A stretch of 36,703 bases of DNA, from IMG/VR virus record IMGVR_UViG_3300027870_000006, positions 1 to 36,703 of that record; one strand, given 5' to 3'. Each line of letters starts with the position of its first letter. Position 1 is the first letter of the stretch. The position numbers and the translations under genes were made by a program. Below are positions 1-6,974 of this stretch, in pieces. The notes beneath the pieces were generated by a model that saw nothing but the letters and a program-made list of their open reading frames with translations, did no database searches and had not been told where the DNA came from. This DNA is from a virus.

Positions 1-127
1 GTGTTGCCACGTCTATCACTCCTGGTCTCCTGCTGCTCAAAGAAGCAGCAGGTTAGGGTTAGTACGTGGGTCAGGTTTAGATGGAAATCCTGGGGGTCAG
101 TGGGTCACTTCTGCGTGGAAATCAACA
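1..127. mobile_element. Outer end of an IS21-family insertion sequence (partial)
   Basis: Two copies of the arrangement GTGGGTCA, 8 bases, TGGAAATC lie 34 bp apart (66-89 and 100-123), and the second runs into AACA at 124-127. Tandem end repeats of this form next to a TG...CA terminus are typical of IS21-family ends, where the transposase IstA binds. The istA and istB genes would lie left of the window. A short hairpin (CCTGCTGCT/AGCAGCAGG) lies near 31-52. No coding remnant is recognised with confidence. The exact outer boundary and target duplication cannot be seen from one end. Confidence 0.55.
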
Positions 128-272
128 GCAAGCCCTCAGCTTCGACGATTTCGCTCGGTCACTGAGAACGAATCGGTGATGAAACAAGCGTCCGACGCTC
201 TACGAGCAGAGCTGTTGAAGTAGCACCAAGCCATTGCGAGAGACTGCTATCGAGCGAGTGCAACGACGGCAA

Positions 273-397
273 CGGGCCCTGAGCTGACGGTGGGCTTCAG
301 CCCCCAAAGCGGTCGCTGATTCAAAAAACCGGTATGAACACAGCCAAAATATGATGTGGCATCTCCTCGTCCCTCTTGCGAGCAAACTATAGTTTTG
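273..397. repeat. Imperfect direct repeat, copy 1 (pairs with 1640-1763)
   Basis: This stretch begins CGGGCCCTGAG and ends near CTATAGTTTTG. It matches 1640-1763 along its whole length at roughly three bases in four, with shared blocks such as AAAGCGGTCG, TGATTCAAAAA and CTTGCGAG. It sits in the gene-poor interval 128-576; short ORFs there (for example 376-561) have no supporting features. Each copy lies upstream of a small gene preceded by a CACGTTAG core. It could be a cassette-associated non-coding repeat or the remains of a duplicated cassette. Confidence 0.55.
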
Positions 398-556
398 CCC
401 ATTTGATTTTGCGGGATTACGCTAATTTTTATGCTCGGCTATCTAAACAGCGATCTGCTTGCAACCTAGGCTGCAAGCCACTTCCAGGAGAAATCGGGTT
501 TCCAAAATATCCCACATGGCCCAGGTTTATCCCGTCTGTTCGGCAGGACACATCAC

Positions 557-563
557 GTTAGGC
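557..563. other. attC-type core site (GTTAGGC)
   Basis: GTTAGGC fits the integron R' core consensus GTTRRRY and lies 13 bases before the start codon at 577. In integron cassettes a gene usually starts just after the preceding attC core. The same CACGTTAG core precedes the gene at 1830 (1803-1810), although there the core (GTTAGTC) departs from consensus. The upstream half of this attC is not clear. Confidence 0.3.
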
Positions 564-576
564 GTCGAAGAATCAT

Positions 577-990
577 ATGTTCTCCATCGAAGCAACGAAC
601 ACTAAAAAGTGGCGCTGGATAGCCGGCATCTTCGCGCACCGTGCCGCTGCCGAAGATTTCCTGCTCTTGGTTCCCGAGACAGCTCGTTCAATGCAACACA
701 TCGTTGAGTTGCCCGTAGCCAAGTATCCGGTTTTCGTAATCGAAGATCGGGGGTTTGAATACGGTGACGAAAACTTCGTCAGCGCAAAACTCCAAGGCTT
801 GGTGGTCCATGGCGACGAAGATCACATTCACATGAACGTCTATGCAGTACGCGAGGACTTTGTGCCTGCCCGACCAGGCACCGACAGCATGGGCAGCCTG
901 TTGCATTGGCACATCACTGACTGGACGCTAGTGCCCCCACGGTCGGAGGTATTCAGTGAAGAACTCGCCGAGATCGCACGTGACACCTAA
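577..990 (+). CDS. Hypothetical protein, probable gene-cassette product
   Basis: 137 residues, not recognised. It is a soluble, acidic protein with no signal peptide or membrane segment and several Trp and His residues (WRWIAG near residues 12-17; HWHITDW near 111-117). The ATG at 577 is chosen because it lies 13 bases after an attC-like core and the frame is open throughout; the ribosome binding site is weak. The stop codon overlaps the motif ACCTAAC (985-991), an R''-type attC core, which is the usual geometry of an integron cassette. Nothing supports a specific function. The call as a real gene rests on frame length and cassette context. Confidence 0.6.
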   Translation: MFSIEATNTKKWRWIAGIFAHRAAAEDFLLLVPETARSMQHIVELPVAKYPVFVIEDRGFEYGDENFVSAKLQGLVVHGDEDHIHMNVYAVREDFVPARPGTDSMGSLLHWHITDWTLVPPRSEVFSEELAEIARDT

Positions 991-1038
991 CCCCTTTCGG
1001 AGTGGCCTACGGCCAGCCGCTTAAGTCAAACATTGGTT
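985..1038. other. attC-like recombination site (degenerate)
   Basis: ACCTAAC (985-991) matches the R'' core. A central inverted repeat GGCC-TAC-GGCC follows, then CGCTTAAGTCAAAC, which resembles the L' box of known attC sites. The R' position reads ATTGGTT instead of GTTRRRY, so the site is degenerate and may recombine poorly. Confidence 0.35.
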
Positions 1039-1542
1039 TTGCAAAGACCTGTCGTGACCCCTTCACTCGCCACATTCGCTGAATACTTTCGCCTTGGTCT
1101 GGAGGCTGGACTGCTCCTCTCAGAGGATGCGAACAACTGGGCTATGTCGGTCGTCGAAGAGTTGGCAGAACCGCCAGGGGAGATCATTGAGGCTTCCTGG
1201 AGCCGTGGCGCCGCAATGACCTTGGAGAATCTCGGCACGATTCAAGGCGAACGCGATAGAGTGCTTGCGGCCCATTGGTTGCTGGCAACCCTACGAGAAG
1301 CAAGCCAAACCTCAGACGACGAGCTGCAACGGAAAATAGAGCAAGCGATGCAGATCGCACGAAGCGCTGAACTCGGAGACGATGTGTACTATCGGTTTGA
1401 TGCAATTAACGATACGTTGTCTCTCGCCAGAAGCAATACCTACGGAAGCGTGGCCGAATGTCGCAAGGCACTAGCCGATGCACTCGCAGAATACTCTTCG
1501 CTCCCTGTTCGCAACGAAACCTTACCTGTCCTTCAGGCGTAA
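1033..1542 (+). CDS. Hypothetical protein, probable gene-cassette product
   Basis: Up to 169 residues, not recognised. It is predicted to be largely alpha-helical and soluble, rich in Ala, Glu and Leu, without a signal sequence. The first possible start is TTG at 1033, but this falls inside the preceding attC-like site; TTG at 1039 or GTG at 1054 are better candidates, so the first few residues are uncertain. The N-terminal pattern (FAEYFRLGLEAGLL, acidic residues, DANNWA) resembles small hypothetical proteins that begin with a helical recognition segment, but no family is assigned. The stop overlaps a short attC-like element at 1537-1573. Confidence 0.55.
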   Translation: MVLQRPVVTPSLATFAEYFRLGLEAGLLLSEDANNWAMSVVEELAEPPGEIIEASWSRGAAMTLENLGTIQGERDRVLAAHWLLATLREASQTSDDELQRKIEQAMQIARSAELGDDVYYRFDAINDTLSLARSNTYGSVAECRKALADALAEYSSLPVRNETLPVLQA

Positions 1543-1573
1543 GTACCTACGCCACTTAAGTCAAAGGTTGAGC
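1537..1573. other. Short attC-like site
   Basis: GCGTAAG (R''-like, last base off consensus) overlaps the stop codon of the upstream gene. A perfect inverted repeat GGCGTA/TACGCC follows, then CACTTAAGTCAAA and the core GTTGAGC (1567-1573), which fits GTTRRRY. The box CTTAAGTCAAA is shared with the site at 985-1038. At about 37 bp it is shorter than typical attC sites and may be truncated. Confidence 0.35.
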
Positions 1574-1639
1574 GTCCGCTCTCACTATCGGCCACCGCCT
1601 TTTCTTGGCCGAATTCTGCCCCACGGTGAGGGACGCTAG

Positions 1640-1763
1640 CGGGCCCTGAGCCAACGGTGGGGTTCAGTTCTCAAAGCGGTCGTTGATTCAAAAAGAGGCA
1701 TGACCGCAGCCCGAATGTGCTCCCGCAGCGCCTTGTCCCTGCTTGCGAGAAAGCTATGGTTTG
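1640..1763. repeat. Imperfect direct repeat, copy 2 (pairs with 273-397)
   Basis: Second copy of the ~125-bp repeat described at 273-397, in the gene-free interval 1574-1829. It ends about 40 bp before a CACGTTAG core at 1803-1810, which precedes the gene at 1830. In copy 1 the distance to the corresponding core is about 160 bp, so a segment was inserted or deleted between repeat and core. Confidence 0.55.
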
Positions 1764-1829
1764 TTCAGTGCGCGCTTGTCGGGTTTCGCGGCGAGATAAA
1801 CCACGTTAGTCCTCTCAGAATTCGAATCG

Positions 1830-2252
1830 ATGAATCAAATCTGCATTAAATCGGAGCCCTATAACGGAGACGGAGTTCTAAATCTGCTTGTCTGGGCATC
1901 AAGTGACGGCTTTTCTGGGTTCGCGGAGGTTTATGTGACTCCGCAACACGTAAAGAAATTTGCACTAAGTCTCACTGCTTTCCCCGCTTCTGTTGATGAC
2001 ACTGTAGTTTTCGAATACGGAGATGAATCAGGGGAGTACCCGTATCACCTCTTCATGCGAGCCGAAGTGGTGGACCAGGTTGGACACTCTGCACTGCTGG
2101 TGCATGTTTCTTCGCACGTAAGTAGCCCACTAGTTGCACGAGCGGAGTTGAGAGTTCTGTCTGAGCCCGCTTCAATCAATGAGTTTGGACGTTGTCTCGC
2201 AAGGTGGGTGGATGACCCCTGTGAAGCGCTCGTTTGGAAGCCGAAAGCCTGA
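1830..2252 (+). CDS. Hypothetical protein, probable gene-cassette product
   Basis: 140 residues, not recognised. It is a compact, acidic, beta-rich protein with no signal peptide or membrane segment. Alternating hydrophobic stretches (VLNLLVWAS, GFAEVYV, ALLVHVSSHV) suggest a beta-sandwich or small barrel, as in many immunity-like or cassette-encoded hypothetical proteins, but no family is claimed. The ATG at 1830 lies 23 bases after a GTTAG core. The TGA stop at 2250-2252 falls inside the R'' box of the best attC-like site here, strong support for a cassette gene. Confidence 0.6.
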   Translation: MNQICIKSEPYNGDGVLNLLVWASSDGFSGFAEVYVTPQHVKKFALSLTAFPASVDDTVVFEYGDESGEYPYHLFMRAEVVDQVGHSALLVHVSSHVSSPLVARAELRVLSEPASINEFGRCLARWVDDPCEALVWKPKA

Positions 2253-2306
2253 CCTCTTTATGCCGCCGACGCTGCCTCGCCGCTCGGCTGATATTTAACG
2301 TTAAGC
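2247..2306. other. attC-like integron recombination site (60 bp)
   Basis: GCCTGAC at 2247-2253 (R''-like), a GC-rich centre with GCCGCCGACGC and CGCCGCTCGGC, then GTTAAGC at 2300-2306 (R', fits GTTRRRY). The 60-bp length, order of elements and overlap with the upstream stop codon match classical aadA-type attC sites. R'' has G instead of A at position 5. No integrase gene lies in the window. Confidence 0.55.
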
Positions 2307-2592
2307 GACCGCTTTATTTGTCGCCAATTGCTGCTTCTGGCCGGTAGCAGCCTCAAGTCAGCATCACTGCGTTGGCTGCCTAGGTTCCACTAGTGAAAAC
2401 ATCGTGGCGAGGCTGACGCGCGAGTAGAACATCAGCCACTTACGGTCCAAAGCCTCTTTGAGCAGCCTTTCTTTGACTGAATCCGCGCCAAAGGCTGCGC
2501 CAATCAGTGCCAAAACGCGCGTCGAGCAATTCGCTACGGGCGCATTTGCGCTGCATCAAGTGGGGAGGTGATCGAATTGGCACGGGCGGAGT

Positions 2593-2947
2593 GTGTGGAT
2601 AAGTTTGGGCCTCACTAGCACTGGCGCGGGTTTGCGGGCGATTTGGGGCATTTGGGAATTGCCGTGGGCTTTGGCACGAAATAGGCGGTCCATGTGACCA
2701 GAACGGCCGAAATGGGCGTTTTGCAGGCCATAGTGGCTATAGGGTGCTTGAAAACAGTTCCGGGGCTTTTTTGCCCGTTTTCATTGGAGGCGTCACGCCT
2801 GCCATTCGCTCTAAGCGCTTGACTGGAACAAGTCGATATCCCAAACCAGGTCGCACCTGCTAAGGTCGCACGCTAAAAGTATGTGTGACCAAGAAAATTC
2901 TTTTGAAATCAGTAGCCTTCGTAGGTTGCACTGAAACTTATCCACAC
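2593..2947. repeat. Inverted pair of GTGTGGATAAGTTT (2593-2606 and 2934-2947)
   Basis: A perfect 14-bp sequence occurs in opposite orientations 327 bp apart. Each copy contains TTATCCACA on one strand, which equals the consensus DnaA box. The pair may be the ends of a small non-coding element or two facing DnaA boxes. No replication gene is near, so an origin is not claimed. Confidence 0.4.
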
Positions 2948-2971
2948 AGTGCGACCTTGGCGAGGTCGCAC
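2848..2971. repeat. Cluster of four AGGTCGCAC repeats in inverted arrangement
   Basis: AGGTCGCAC occurs at 2848-2856, 2863-2871 and 2963-2971, and inverted at 2949-2957. The left pair and right pair form ~20-bp imperfect inverted repeats around a ~77-bp AT-richer core. The right pair alone is a perfect 9-bp-arm palindrome with a 5-base loop. This could be a miniature element, a REP-like structure, or regulator binding sites. Confidence 0.4.
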
Positions 2972-3243
2972 CAGTTTTGTCGGTTCTCATAGATCTTGCA
3001 ACTATTCTCGGTAGTAGCAAATACCGCGGCTAGACCACACCACACACGCCTGAACGCGCCGCGGCGCTTGGCCGGTAGTGTTTGCATGCCGCGCTCAGAA
3101 CGGGCGGGCTCACTAGGCTACGATGGCCATCGGCTGCTATCGGCCACGAGCAGACGGTTGACACATTCGCGCAACTGACTGTTTTAGGCTGGCTGAGCTC
3201 ACACAGTCATGTGTCACAGTACAACTGGTGTGATATAGGCGCT

Positions 3244-4116
3244 TTAACAACTTTCTTTAATGGCTTGTGTCGTTTGCTGCAATGGTTGAAGTTTCTTCAA
3301 GACCTCGTTCAGTTCCGCACCAATGCTTACAGTCAAGGGTTGGATGCGGTCATGCTCCTTCTGCATGAACTCGCGAGCGTTGGTTTTTTTAAAAAATTCT
3401 CCTGCGTACCAGAACGATTCCAAAAAGAGACTCCACTTCTCTTCCCGCCTTCCAGTGGCATCTTCGTTTAATTCTGGTCGGACGATACTGCGGTGCTTTG
3501 ACGTGTTGGTCAGGGCACTAAGGTACTTGTAGCCATCGCCAGTTGTGATCTCGCGGAACAAACTACAGAGCCTTTCGTACTCGGGATGCTCAACATCACG
3601 TTGTTGCTCTAGCAGCTTGAGGACCTCCTTGGCATAGATGTCTCTCTCCCTGAGGGGCTTGGGAAGCTTGTCCAATGCCAGAGAGTAGTAGAGCATGTGC
3701 GAGCAGGTATCCGCGACGGCATGCAGGCTCTGGACGAAGGCAACGATGTTTGCTCTTATCTTCAGCATCAGGTAACTGAACTGATCGTAGTCCTCATAGA
3801 CACCCCACAAGCCAGTCTCCTTCAGATTGGATTCGATGTATTCGTTCATCATGTCCAATGCTTCGTGGTAGTGGTAGCGGCAGAACTCAGGTCTATCCGT
3901 CATAGACCTTACGCTCGGGTGCGCCTTCTTCCACTGCGCCGCACCAAATACAGCAGTGATGAGCTTTCCCGTCCCTTCAACGTCCCATCGTGGGCTCTCG
4001 TCTTTAGTGCCAGAATCGACTTCCATTTTGACCTCTACTGGTATGGACACTCTGTAAGTTGTGAGTCGCCCACCTACTCTAGCTGACCATATAAACCTTG
4101 CTCGGAAAGTCTGCAA
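3244..4116 (-). CDS. Helical protein of unknown function, possibly HEPN-like
   Basis: Up to 290 residues. The first start is TTG at 4116, preceded by an in-frame TAG; GTG at 4050 or ATG at 4026 (before EVDSG) are alternatives. The protein looks almost wholly alpha-helical. A hydrophobic helix (RANIVAFVQSLHAVADT) is followed by a conserved-looking NTSKHR segment about residues 205-210. This combination resembles HEPN-type helical proteins, where a polar-His motif can be an RNase site, but the match is by eye only. It lies between the cassette region and the prophage left end, reads in the same direction as the phage early operon, and has lower GC than the phage core. It could be host or left-edge phage cargo. 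Confidence 0.55.
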   Translation of the reverse strand: MQTFRARFIWSARVGGRLTTYRVSIPVEVKMEVDSGTKDESPRWDVEGTGKLITAVFGAAQWKKAHPSVRSMTDRPEFCRYHYHEALDMMNEYIESNLKETGLWGVYEDYDQFSYLMLKIRANIVAFVQSLHAVADTCSHMLYYSLALDKLPKPLRERDIYAKEVLKLLEQQRDVEHPEYERLCSLFREITTGDGYKYLSALTNTSKHRSIVRPELNEDATGRREEKWSLFLESFWYAGEFFKKTNAREFMQKEHDRIQPLTVSIGAELNEVLKKLQPLQQTTQAIKESC

Positions 4117-4195
4117 TTGGCCCTAAAGCAGCAGTACAGCACGAGGCCAGGCATCGGCTATAGGACGGTAGGGATTTGCAACCTTAGGAGAACGA

Positions 4196-4275
4196 TGTAA
4201 AAAGCGTTCTTATTGAATTTGCAATTTCCGGGAGCGCAAAATGTGGCGACATGCAAATTCAGTGCGAACCTACCT
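4196..4275. repeat. Probable prophage left end with transposase-site-like repeats
   Basis: A Mu-type TGT start is possible at 4196. Inside it, TGCAAATTC occurs inverted at 4215-4223 and direct at 4252-4260, with a related CGCAAAATG at 4235-4243. Repeated short sites near the end are expected for a MuA-type transposase. A further TTGCAAATC (minus strand, 4173-4181) lies just outside this choice, so the true end may be somewhat further left. Confidence 0.35.
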
Positions 4276-4280
4276 GTTTA

Positions 4281-4300
4281 AAAGCCTACGCATAGGCTTT
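4281..4300 (-). terminator. Terminator of the phage early operon
   Basis: AAAGCCTA-CGCA-TAGGCTTT forms an 8-bp perfect stem that overlaps the Mor stop codon. Read on the minus strand it is followed by a short T run (TTTT then AAA). It would stop early transcription before the prophage end. Confidence 0.55.
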
Positions 4301-4715
4301 AAAAGAGCACTGCCTGACGCCGATCCACAGGCGCCGTCGCTCCCATGGCCGCCACGATCCGCACGATCTGGCTCTCGGTCAGGTGGTACTCGCAGGCCAG
4401 TTCACGGGCCGTCTTGTGGGTGCGGTAGGCCTCGGCGATGCGGGCGTTCCGCAACTGAATCAGCGCCCGATCGGCCTTGGGCAACTGGAAATGGGACTCG
4501 CCGCCATAAGCCTCGGCAAGCTTTAAAAGGTTGTCCAGACCCATGACGTGCGCGAATGGATGATCGGGCGTCACGCGGTCCGGCGTGGGGATGTAAATGC
4601 GCAGCCCGCCCGTGTGCCTCACCAATGCCATGGTGGCATCCAAACCGACCAGGCGCACGAAATCCTGCAGCAGGGGCGGCAGAAGTTCCAGGGGGACGGC
4701 AGGGCTGTGTGGCAT
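4299..4715 (-). CDS. mor: Mor/C-family transcription activator
   Basis: 138 residues, close to the length of Mu Mor and C. The N-terminal part (residues 1-85) is the dimerisation region, with the pattern LPPLLQDFVRLVGLDATMALVRHTGG that is typical of the family. The C-terminal part carries a helix-turn-helix (RIAEAYRTHKTARELACEYHL, then ESQIVRIVAAM). In Mu, Mor turns on the middle promoter and C the late promoters; here only one family member is seen, last in the early operon, so it probably activates the rightward late genes directly. The gene follows gemA by 6 bases and ends in a terminator hairpin. A rare TTA leucine codon lies inside the TTTAAA at 4522-4527. Confidence 0.85.
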   Translation of the reverse strand: MPHSPAVPLELLPPLLQDFVRLVGLDATMALVRHTGGLRIYIPTPDRVTPDHPFAHVMGLDNLLKLAEAYGGESHFQLPKADRALIQLRNARIAEAYRTHKTARELACEYHLTESQIVRIVAAMGATAPVDRRQAVLF

Positions 4716-4721
4716 ACGCAG

Positions 4722-5216
4722 TTACTTGGCGGTGCCTCGGTGCTGCGTAGAAGCTCCCTGCGCGAGCTTGGCGCGATCCAGCATGGCCTTGAGGGCTTCG
4801 ATGACCTTGGATGCATCCTGCGTGGGAACGAACTTCACATCGGAATAGCCGCTGCCAGTCGTGCGGGTGATGAAGGAGAGCAGTGCAGCCGGACTGGGGT
4901 CGCGCAGGCCCTTGTGTTCACCAATCTTCTTCCACAGCCACTTGATCTTTGCGGCCTGGTCGAAGGGCTGAAACTTCGCGGCCTTGGGAACGTAGCCGAG
5001 CGTTGCCATGTGGTCGAGCACCTCGCGGCGGCCTGCAGCGTCCAGCTCTGCCGAGCTGCCCTTGCCAGTGAGGTTGCGCAGGTGAAACCGGTAGTCGTCG
5101 TCACTCCACTGCAGCGCCGCGCGCCCTTGGTGAATGTGGCCCAGCTCGCGCTTGCGCTGGGTTTCGGAGTTGCCCGCGTTACTGTGGGCGGTGAACTTGC
5201 GTGTGGTGGTTGCCAT
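4722..5216 (-). CDS. gemA: GemA-like regulatory protein (Mu gp16, DUF1018)
   Basis: 164 residues from the ATG at 5216. The frame is open further upstream, but that part overlaps the next gene and is not protein-like. The family hallmark is the N-terminal segment with HIHQGRAALQWSDDDYRFHLRNLTGKGS and later an HMATLGY segment, then KIKWLWKKIGEHKGLRDPSPAALLSFI. In Mu, GemA/gp16 modulates host gene expression and DNA topology during early development; its exact activity is unclear. It is placed directly before mor, as in Mu-like early operons. The C-terminus (SKVIEALKAMLDRAK) is predicted helical. Confidence 0.8.
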   Translation of the reverse strand: MATTTRKFTAHSNAGNSETQRKRELGHIHQGRAALQWSDDDYRFHLRNLTGKGSSAELDAAGRREVLDHMATLGYVPKAAKFQPFDQAAKIKWLWKKIGEHKGLRDPSPAALLSFITRTTGSGYSDVKFVPTQDASKVIEALKAMLDRAKLAQGASTQHRGTAK

Positions 5217-5220
5217 GTCT

Positions 5221-5508
5221 TTAAACGAGGGATGTGAACAGCCCGAGCTGCGGTTCTGCATCGCGGTGCTGGAGGTGGCAGTCGGGACAGAGGTGCCGGT
5301 TCTTGCTGACTTCGCGGGCATGGGCATCGCACAGGGCACGGTCGCATGTGCCGCTGTGGTGGGCAGGATCAGGGCCGTCGCACAGGTAGCCGCTGAAGGC
5401 CATGCACACCTGTTCGCGGCCTTCGATCAGCGCGCGGGCGCCGCACGGTGCTGGCAGCTTGGAGCCCTTCAGATGAACAGTGCCGGTCTTGAAACGGTAG
5501 AAAGGCAT
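5221..5508 (-). CDS. Small cysteine-rich (zinc-ribbon-like) early phage protein
   Basis: 95 residues from the ATG at 5508 (PFYRFKTGTVHLKG follows). Cysteines and histidines are arranged in pairs: C-D-x-x-x-C in the middle (CDRALCDAH) and CPDCH near residue 78, preceded by a Cys in YLCDGPD. This suggests one or two zinc-binding knuckles of the kind seen in small phage early proteins. It probably binds nucleic acid or protein, but no function is assigned. It is separated from gemA by 4 bases; its TAA stop lies in a TTTAAA hexamer. Confidence 0.6.
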   Translation of the reverse strand: MPFYRFKTGTVHLKGSKLPAPCGARALIEGREQVCMAFSGYLCDGPDPAHHSGTCDRALCDAHAREVSKNRHLCPDCHLQHRDAEPQLGLFTSLV

Positions 5509-5536
5509 CAGGTGGGCTCCTGAACAGTCACCGGCT

Positions 5537-5812
5537 TCACTTGAGCAACCTTGGCCGCGCTGCGGCGACAGGCGCAGCTTCGCCCTGGGGCACGCGCACC
5601 TGGTTCGCTCGGACCAGTTTGAACTCGACGCTCGCAGAATCACCTACGGTATAGGTGTCCTGGCCGTCGCTGCGGTAGTAGTCCCAGCGGGCTTCCACCG
5701 CATGCTGCATCAGCTCGGCCACCTTCATGGCCTTGCTGGCCTCCATGAGAAAGCTGCCGTGACCGATGGTGATGAAGGCCATCTGCTGGACAGGCTTGGC
5801 GGCTCGGCTCAT
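5537..5812 (-). CDS. Hypothetical early phage protein
   Basis: 91 residues, not recognised. A mixed alpha/beta pattern (QMAFITIGHGSFLMEASKAMKVAELMQHAVEA, then TYTVGDSASVEFKLVRANQVRVP) is visible, with no membrane segment or signal peptide. The start overlaps the stop of the upstream gene by ATGA, so translation is likely coupled. It is part of the leftward early operon; small proteins in this position in Mu-like phages are mostly accessory and may counter host defences, which is not shown here. Confidence 0.65.
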   Translation of the reverse strand: MSRAAKPVQQMAFITIGHGSFLMEASKAMKVAELMQHAVEARWDYYRSDGQDTYTVGDSASVEFKLVRANQVRVPQGEAAPVAAARPRLLK

Positions 5813-6027
5813 TGCAGCAACTCCCGTGCGGGCAAGCCGTCCACTACGTCGACGTCAATCAAATTGACAGCGACGCCTTCAATCGAATCGGCCAACCTCT
5901 CCAGCTCGTTCACGCAGAACTGATCCAGCTCTTCCCACTGGCGGGCCATGTCCAGCACCTTCTCGCGCATGGTGCGCAGGCGGCGTGTGTGCCTCGATGC
6001 CTGTTGTTTCTTGGTCGGCGTGCTCAT
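5809..6027 (-). CDS. Hypothetical early phage protein
   Basis: 72 residues, not recognised. The N-terminus is basic (KKQQASRHTRRLRTMREK) and is followed by an acidic, helical stretch (DQFCVNELERLADSIEGVAVNLIDVDVVD). The charge split suggests a small DNA- or protein-binding helical protein. The start overlaps the upstream stop (ATGA), and its own stop overlaps the next start. Confidence 0.6.
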   Translation of the reverse strand: MSTPTKKQQASRHTRRLRTMREKVLDMARQWEELDQFCVNELERLADSIEGVAVNLIDVDVVDGLPARELLQ

Positions 6028-6467
6028 GAGCGACCTCCTGCCCGCTCGCGTTCCAGGGCACGGCCTTCCTCTTCACCGGCCACGTAGATGCGCTCCAGCG
6101 CCATGTAAGTGACCGGAGCCGTGGTGTGCAGGACATGGCTACCCATCGTGAGGCCGACGTAGTCACGGTCGAGGTGGCGCTCAACGACGGCGCGAGCACG
6201 TTGCTCGCGGGCTCCTTCAGTTTCGGCGGCTTCGCCTCGCAGAGCAGGACGCACCAGCCAGTTCCAGATGCCAAGTACAGAGGTGACGGTGAAGCCGATC
6301 TGCTGTGCCACGAAGTACCAGTGGTCGTTGTGGGCGCCGAAGATCAGCCAGCCCACGTTACTGACGAACCAGGCCACGAAGGCCAGGCCCGCATAGCGGC
6401 TCTTGGTGGCGACCAGGAATGAACCGAGTAGGCCCAGGGCGGCGGAGAGCATTTCGATGTTTTGCAT
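6024..6467 (-). CDS. Small membrane protein, early phage operon
   Basis: 147 residues. Three hydrophobic segments occupy the first ~70 residues (about 6-22, 26-44 and 50-70, ending GIWNWLV), and a charged cytoplasmic tail follows with basic and acidic clusters (GAREQRARAVVERHLDRD, then GEEEGRALERERAGG). The membrane half resembles small PnuC- or SemiSWEET-like three-helix proteins found in phages and plasmids. Transport is not implied. In a Mu-like early operon a membrane protein may act in superinfection exclusion or in changing host membrane state; this is inference. Confidence 0.6.
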   Translation of the reverse strand: MQNIEMLSAALGLLGSFLVATKSRYAGLAFVAWFVSNVGWLIFGAHNDHWYFVAQQIGFTVTSVLGIWNWLVRPALRGEAAETEGAREQRARAVVERHLDRDYVGLTMGSHVLHTTAPVTYMALERIYVAGEEEGRALERERAGGRS

Positions 6468-6477
6468 GGCTCGTCCT

Positions 6478-6663
6478 TCAAATGTCAGTGGGGCCGATTT
6501 GGATGCGCTGATCGGCAGGAGCGCTTGTGGTGGCTGGTGGCGCAGCGGGTGGAATCAAGCCAGCCGCTTCAAGCGTGGGGCGGCAGCCGTCGCACGTCAG
6601 CTCGTGCCAGGCCACCTCTGTGACCTGGCAGCAGACGCACATCACTTTCGGGTCAGTGGTCAT
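6478..6663 (-). CDS. Small zinc-knuckle-like protein
   Basis: 61 residues. Four cysteines in the first 27 residues form CVCCQV and CDGC pairs with an intervening His (WHELTCDGC), consistent with a small zinc-binding site. The rest is a Pro/Ala-rich tail ending IQIGPTDI. The start overlaps the preceding stop by ATGA. Function is unknown. Confidence 0.55.
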   Translation of the reverse strand: MTTDPKVMCVCCQVTEVAWHELTCDGCRPTLEAAGLIPPAAPPATTSAPADQRIQIGPTDI

Positions 6664-6974
6664 CGCGCGATGCCCTCCCAGCCAAACGCGGGCGATGCTT
6701 CGTCGGCGGCCAGGTCGCCGTGCAGCCAGTCGTGCGCCGTGAGCGCGCAGTCCAGCGTGTTCTGGCTGAAGTCGCCGTCGTCGTTGAGTTCGCCGAAGGT
6801 GTCATGCACCTCGTCCAGCGACATGCCTTCCTGAAGCACCCGAATCTGGGCGTCGATGGCCGCACGGTTGTCGTCGCCGAAGAAGGAGTGGGTCGGCACA
6901 CGCGGATGAACCTGCTTCAGGCGGGCGATCTCCAGCGCGACCTGCTCAGGCGTGGGTTTGATCCGATCCTTCAT
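6660..6974 (-). CDS. Hypothetical early phage protein
   Basis: 104 residues, acidic and helical. It contains VLQEGMSLDEVHDTFGELNDDGDFSQNTLDCALTAHDWLHG, a segment that recurs in small phage and plasmid hypothetical proteins as far as can be judged by eye. There is no membrane segment. It is coupled by ATGA overlap to both neighbours. No function is assigned. Confidence 0.6.
   Translation of the reverse strand: MKDRIKPTPEQVALEIARLKQVHPRVPTHSFFGDDNRAAIDAQIRVLQEGMSLDEVHDTFGELNDDGDFSQNTLDCALTAHDWLHGDLAADEASPAFGWEGIAR

Larger units (their letters stand above)
2307..3243. other. Gene-free interval with short inverted repeats
   Basis: No convincing coding sequence in this ~940 bp; the ORFs here (2811-3020 minus, 3082-3471 plus) have no recognisable content or start signals, and the latter overlaps the next gene on the other strand. 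The interval holds two inverted copies of GTGTGGATAAGTTT and a cluster of AGGTCGCAC repeats. It may be an eroded cassette or element remnant at the edge of the cassette region. Confidence 0.5.

Noticed and set aside
2593-2947. Replication origin at the paired DnaA boxes
   Set aside because: Only two boxes, no replication genes or AT-rich unwinding region; reported only as inverted repeats.
3082-3471. 129-residue plus-strand ORF
   Set aside because: Overlaps the end of the better supported leftward gene and has no family-like features.
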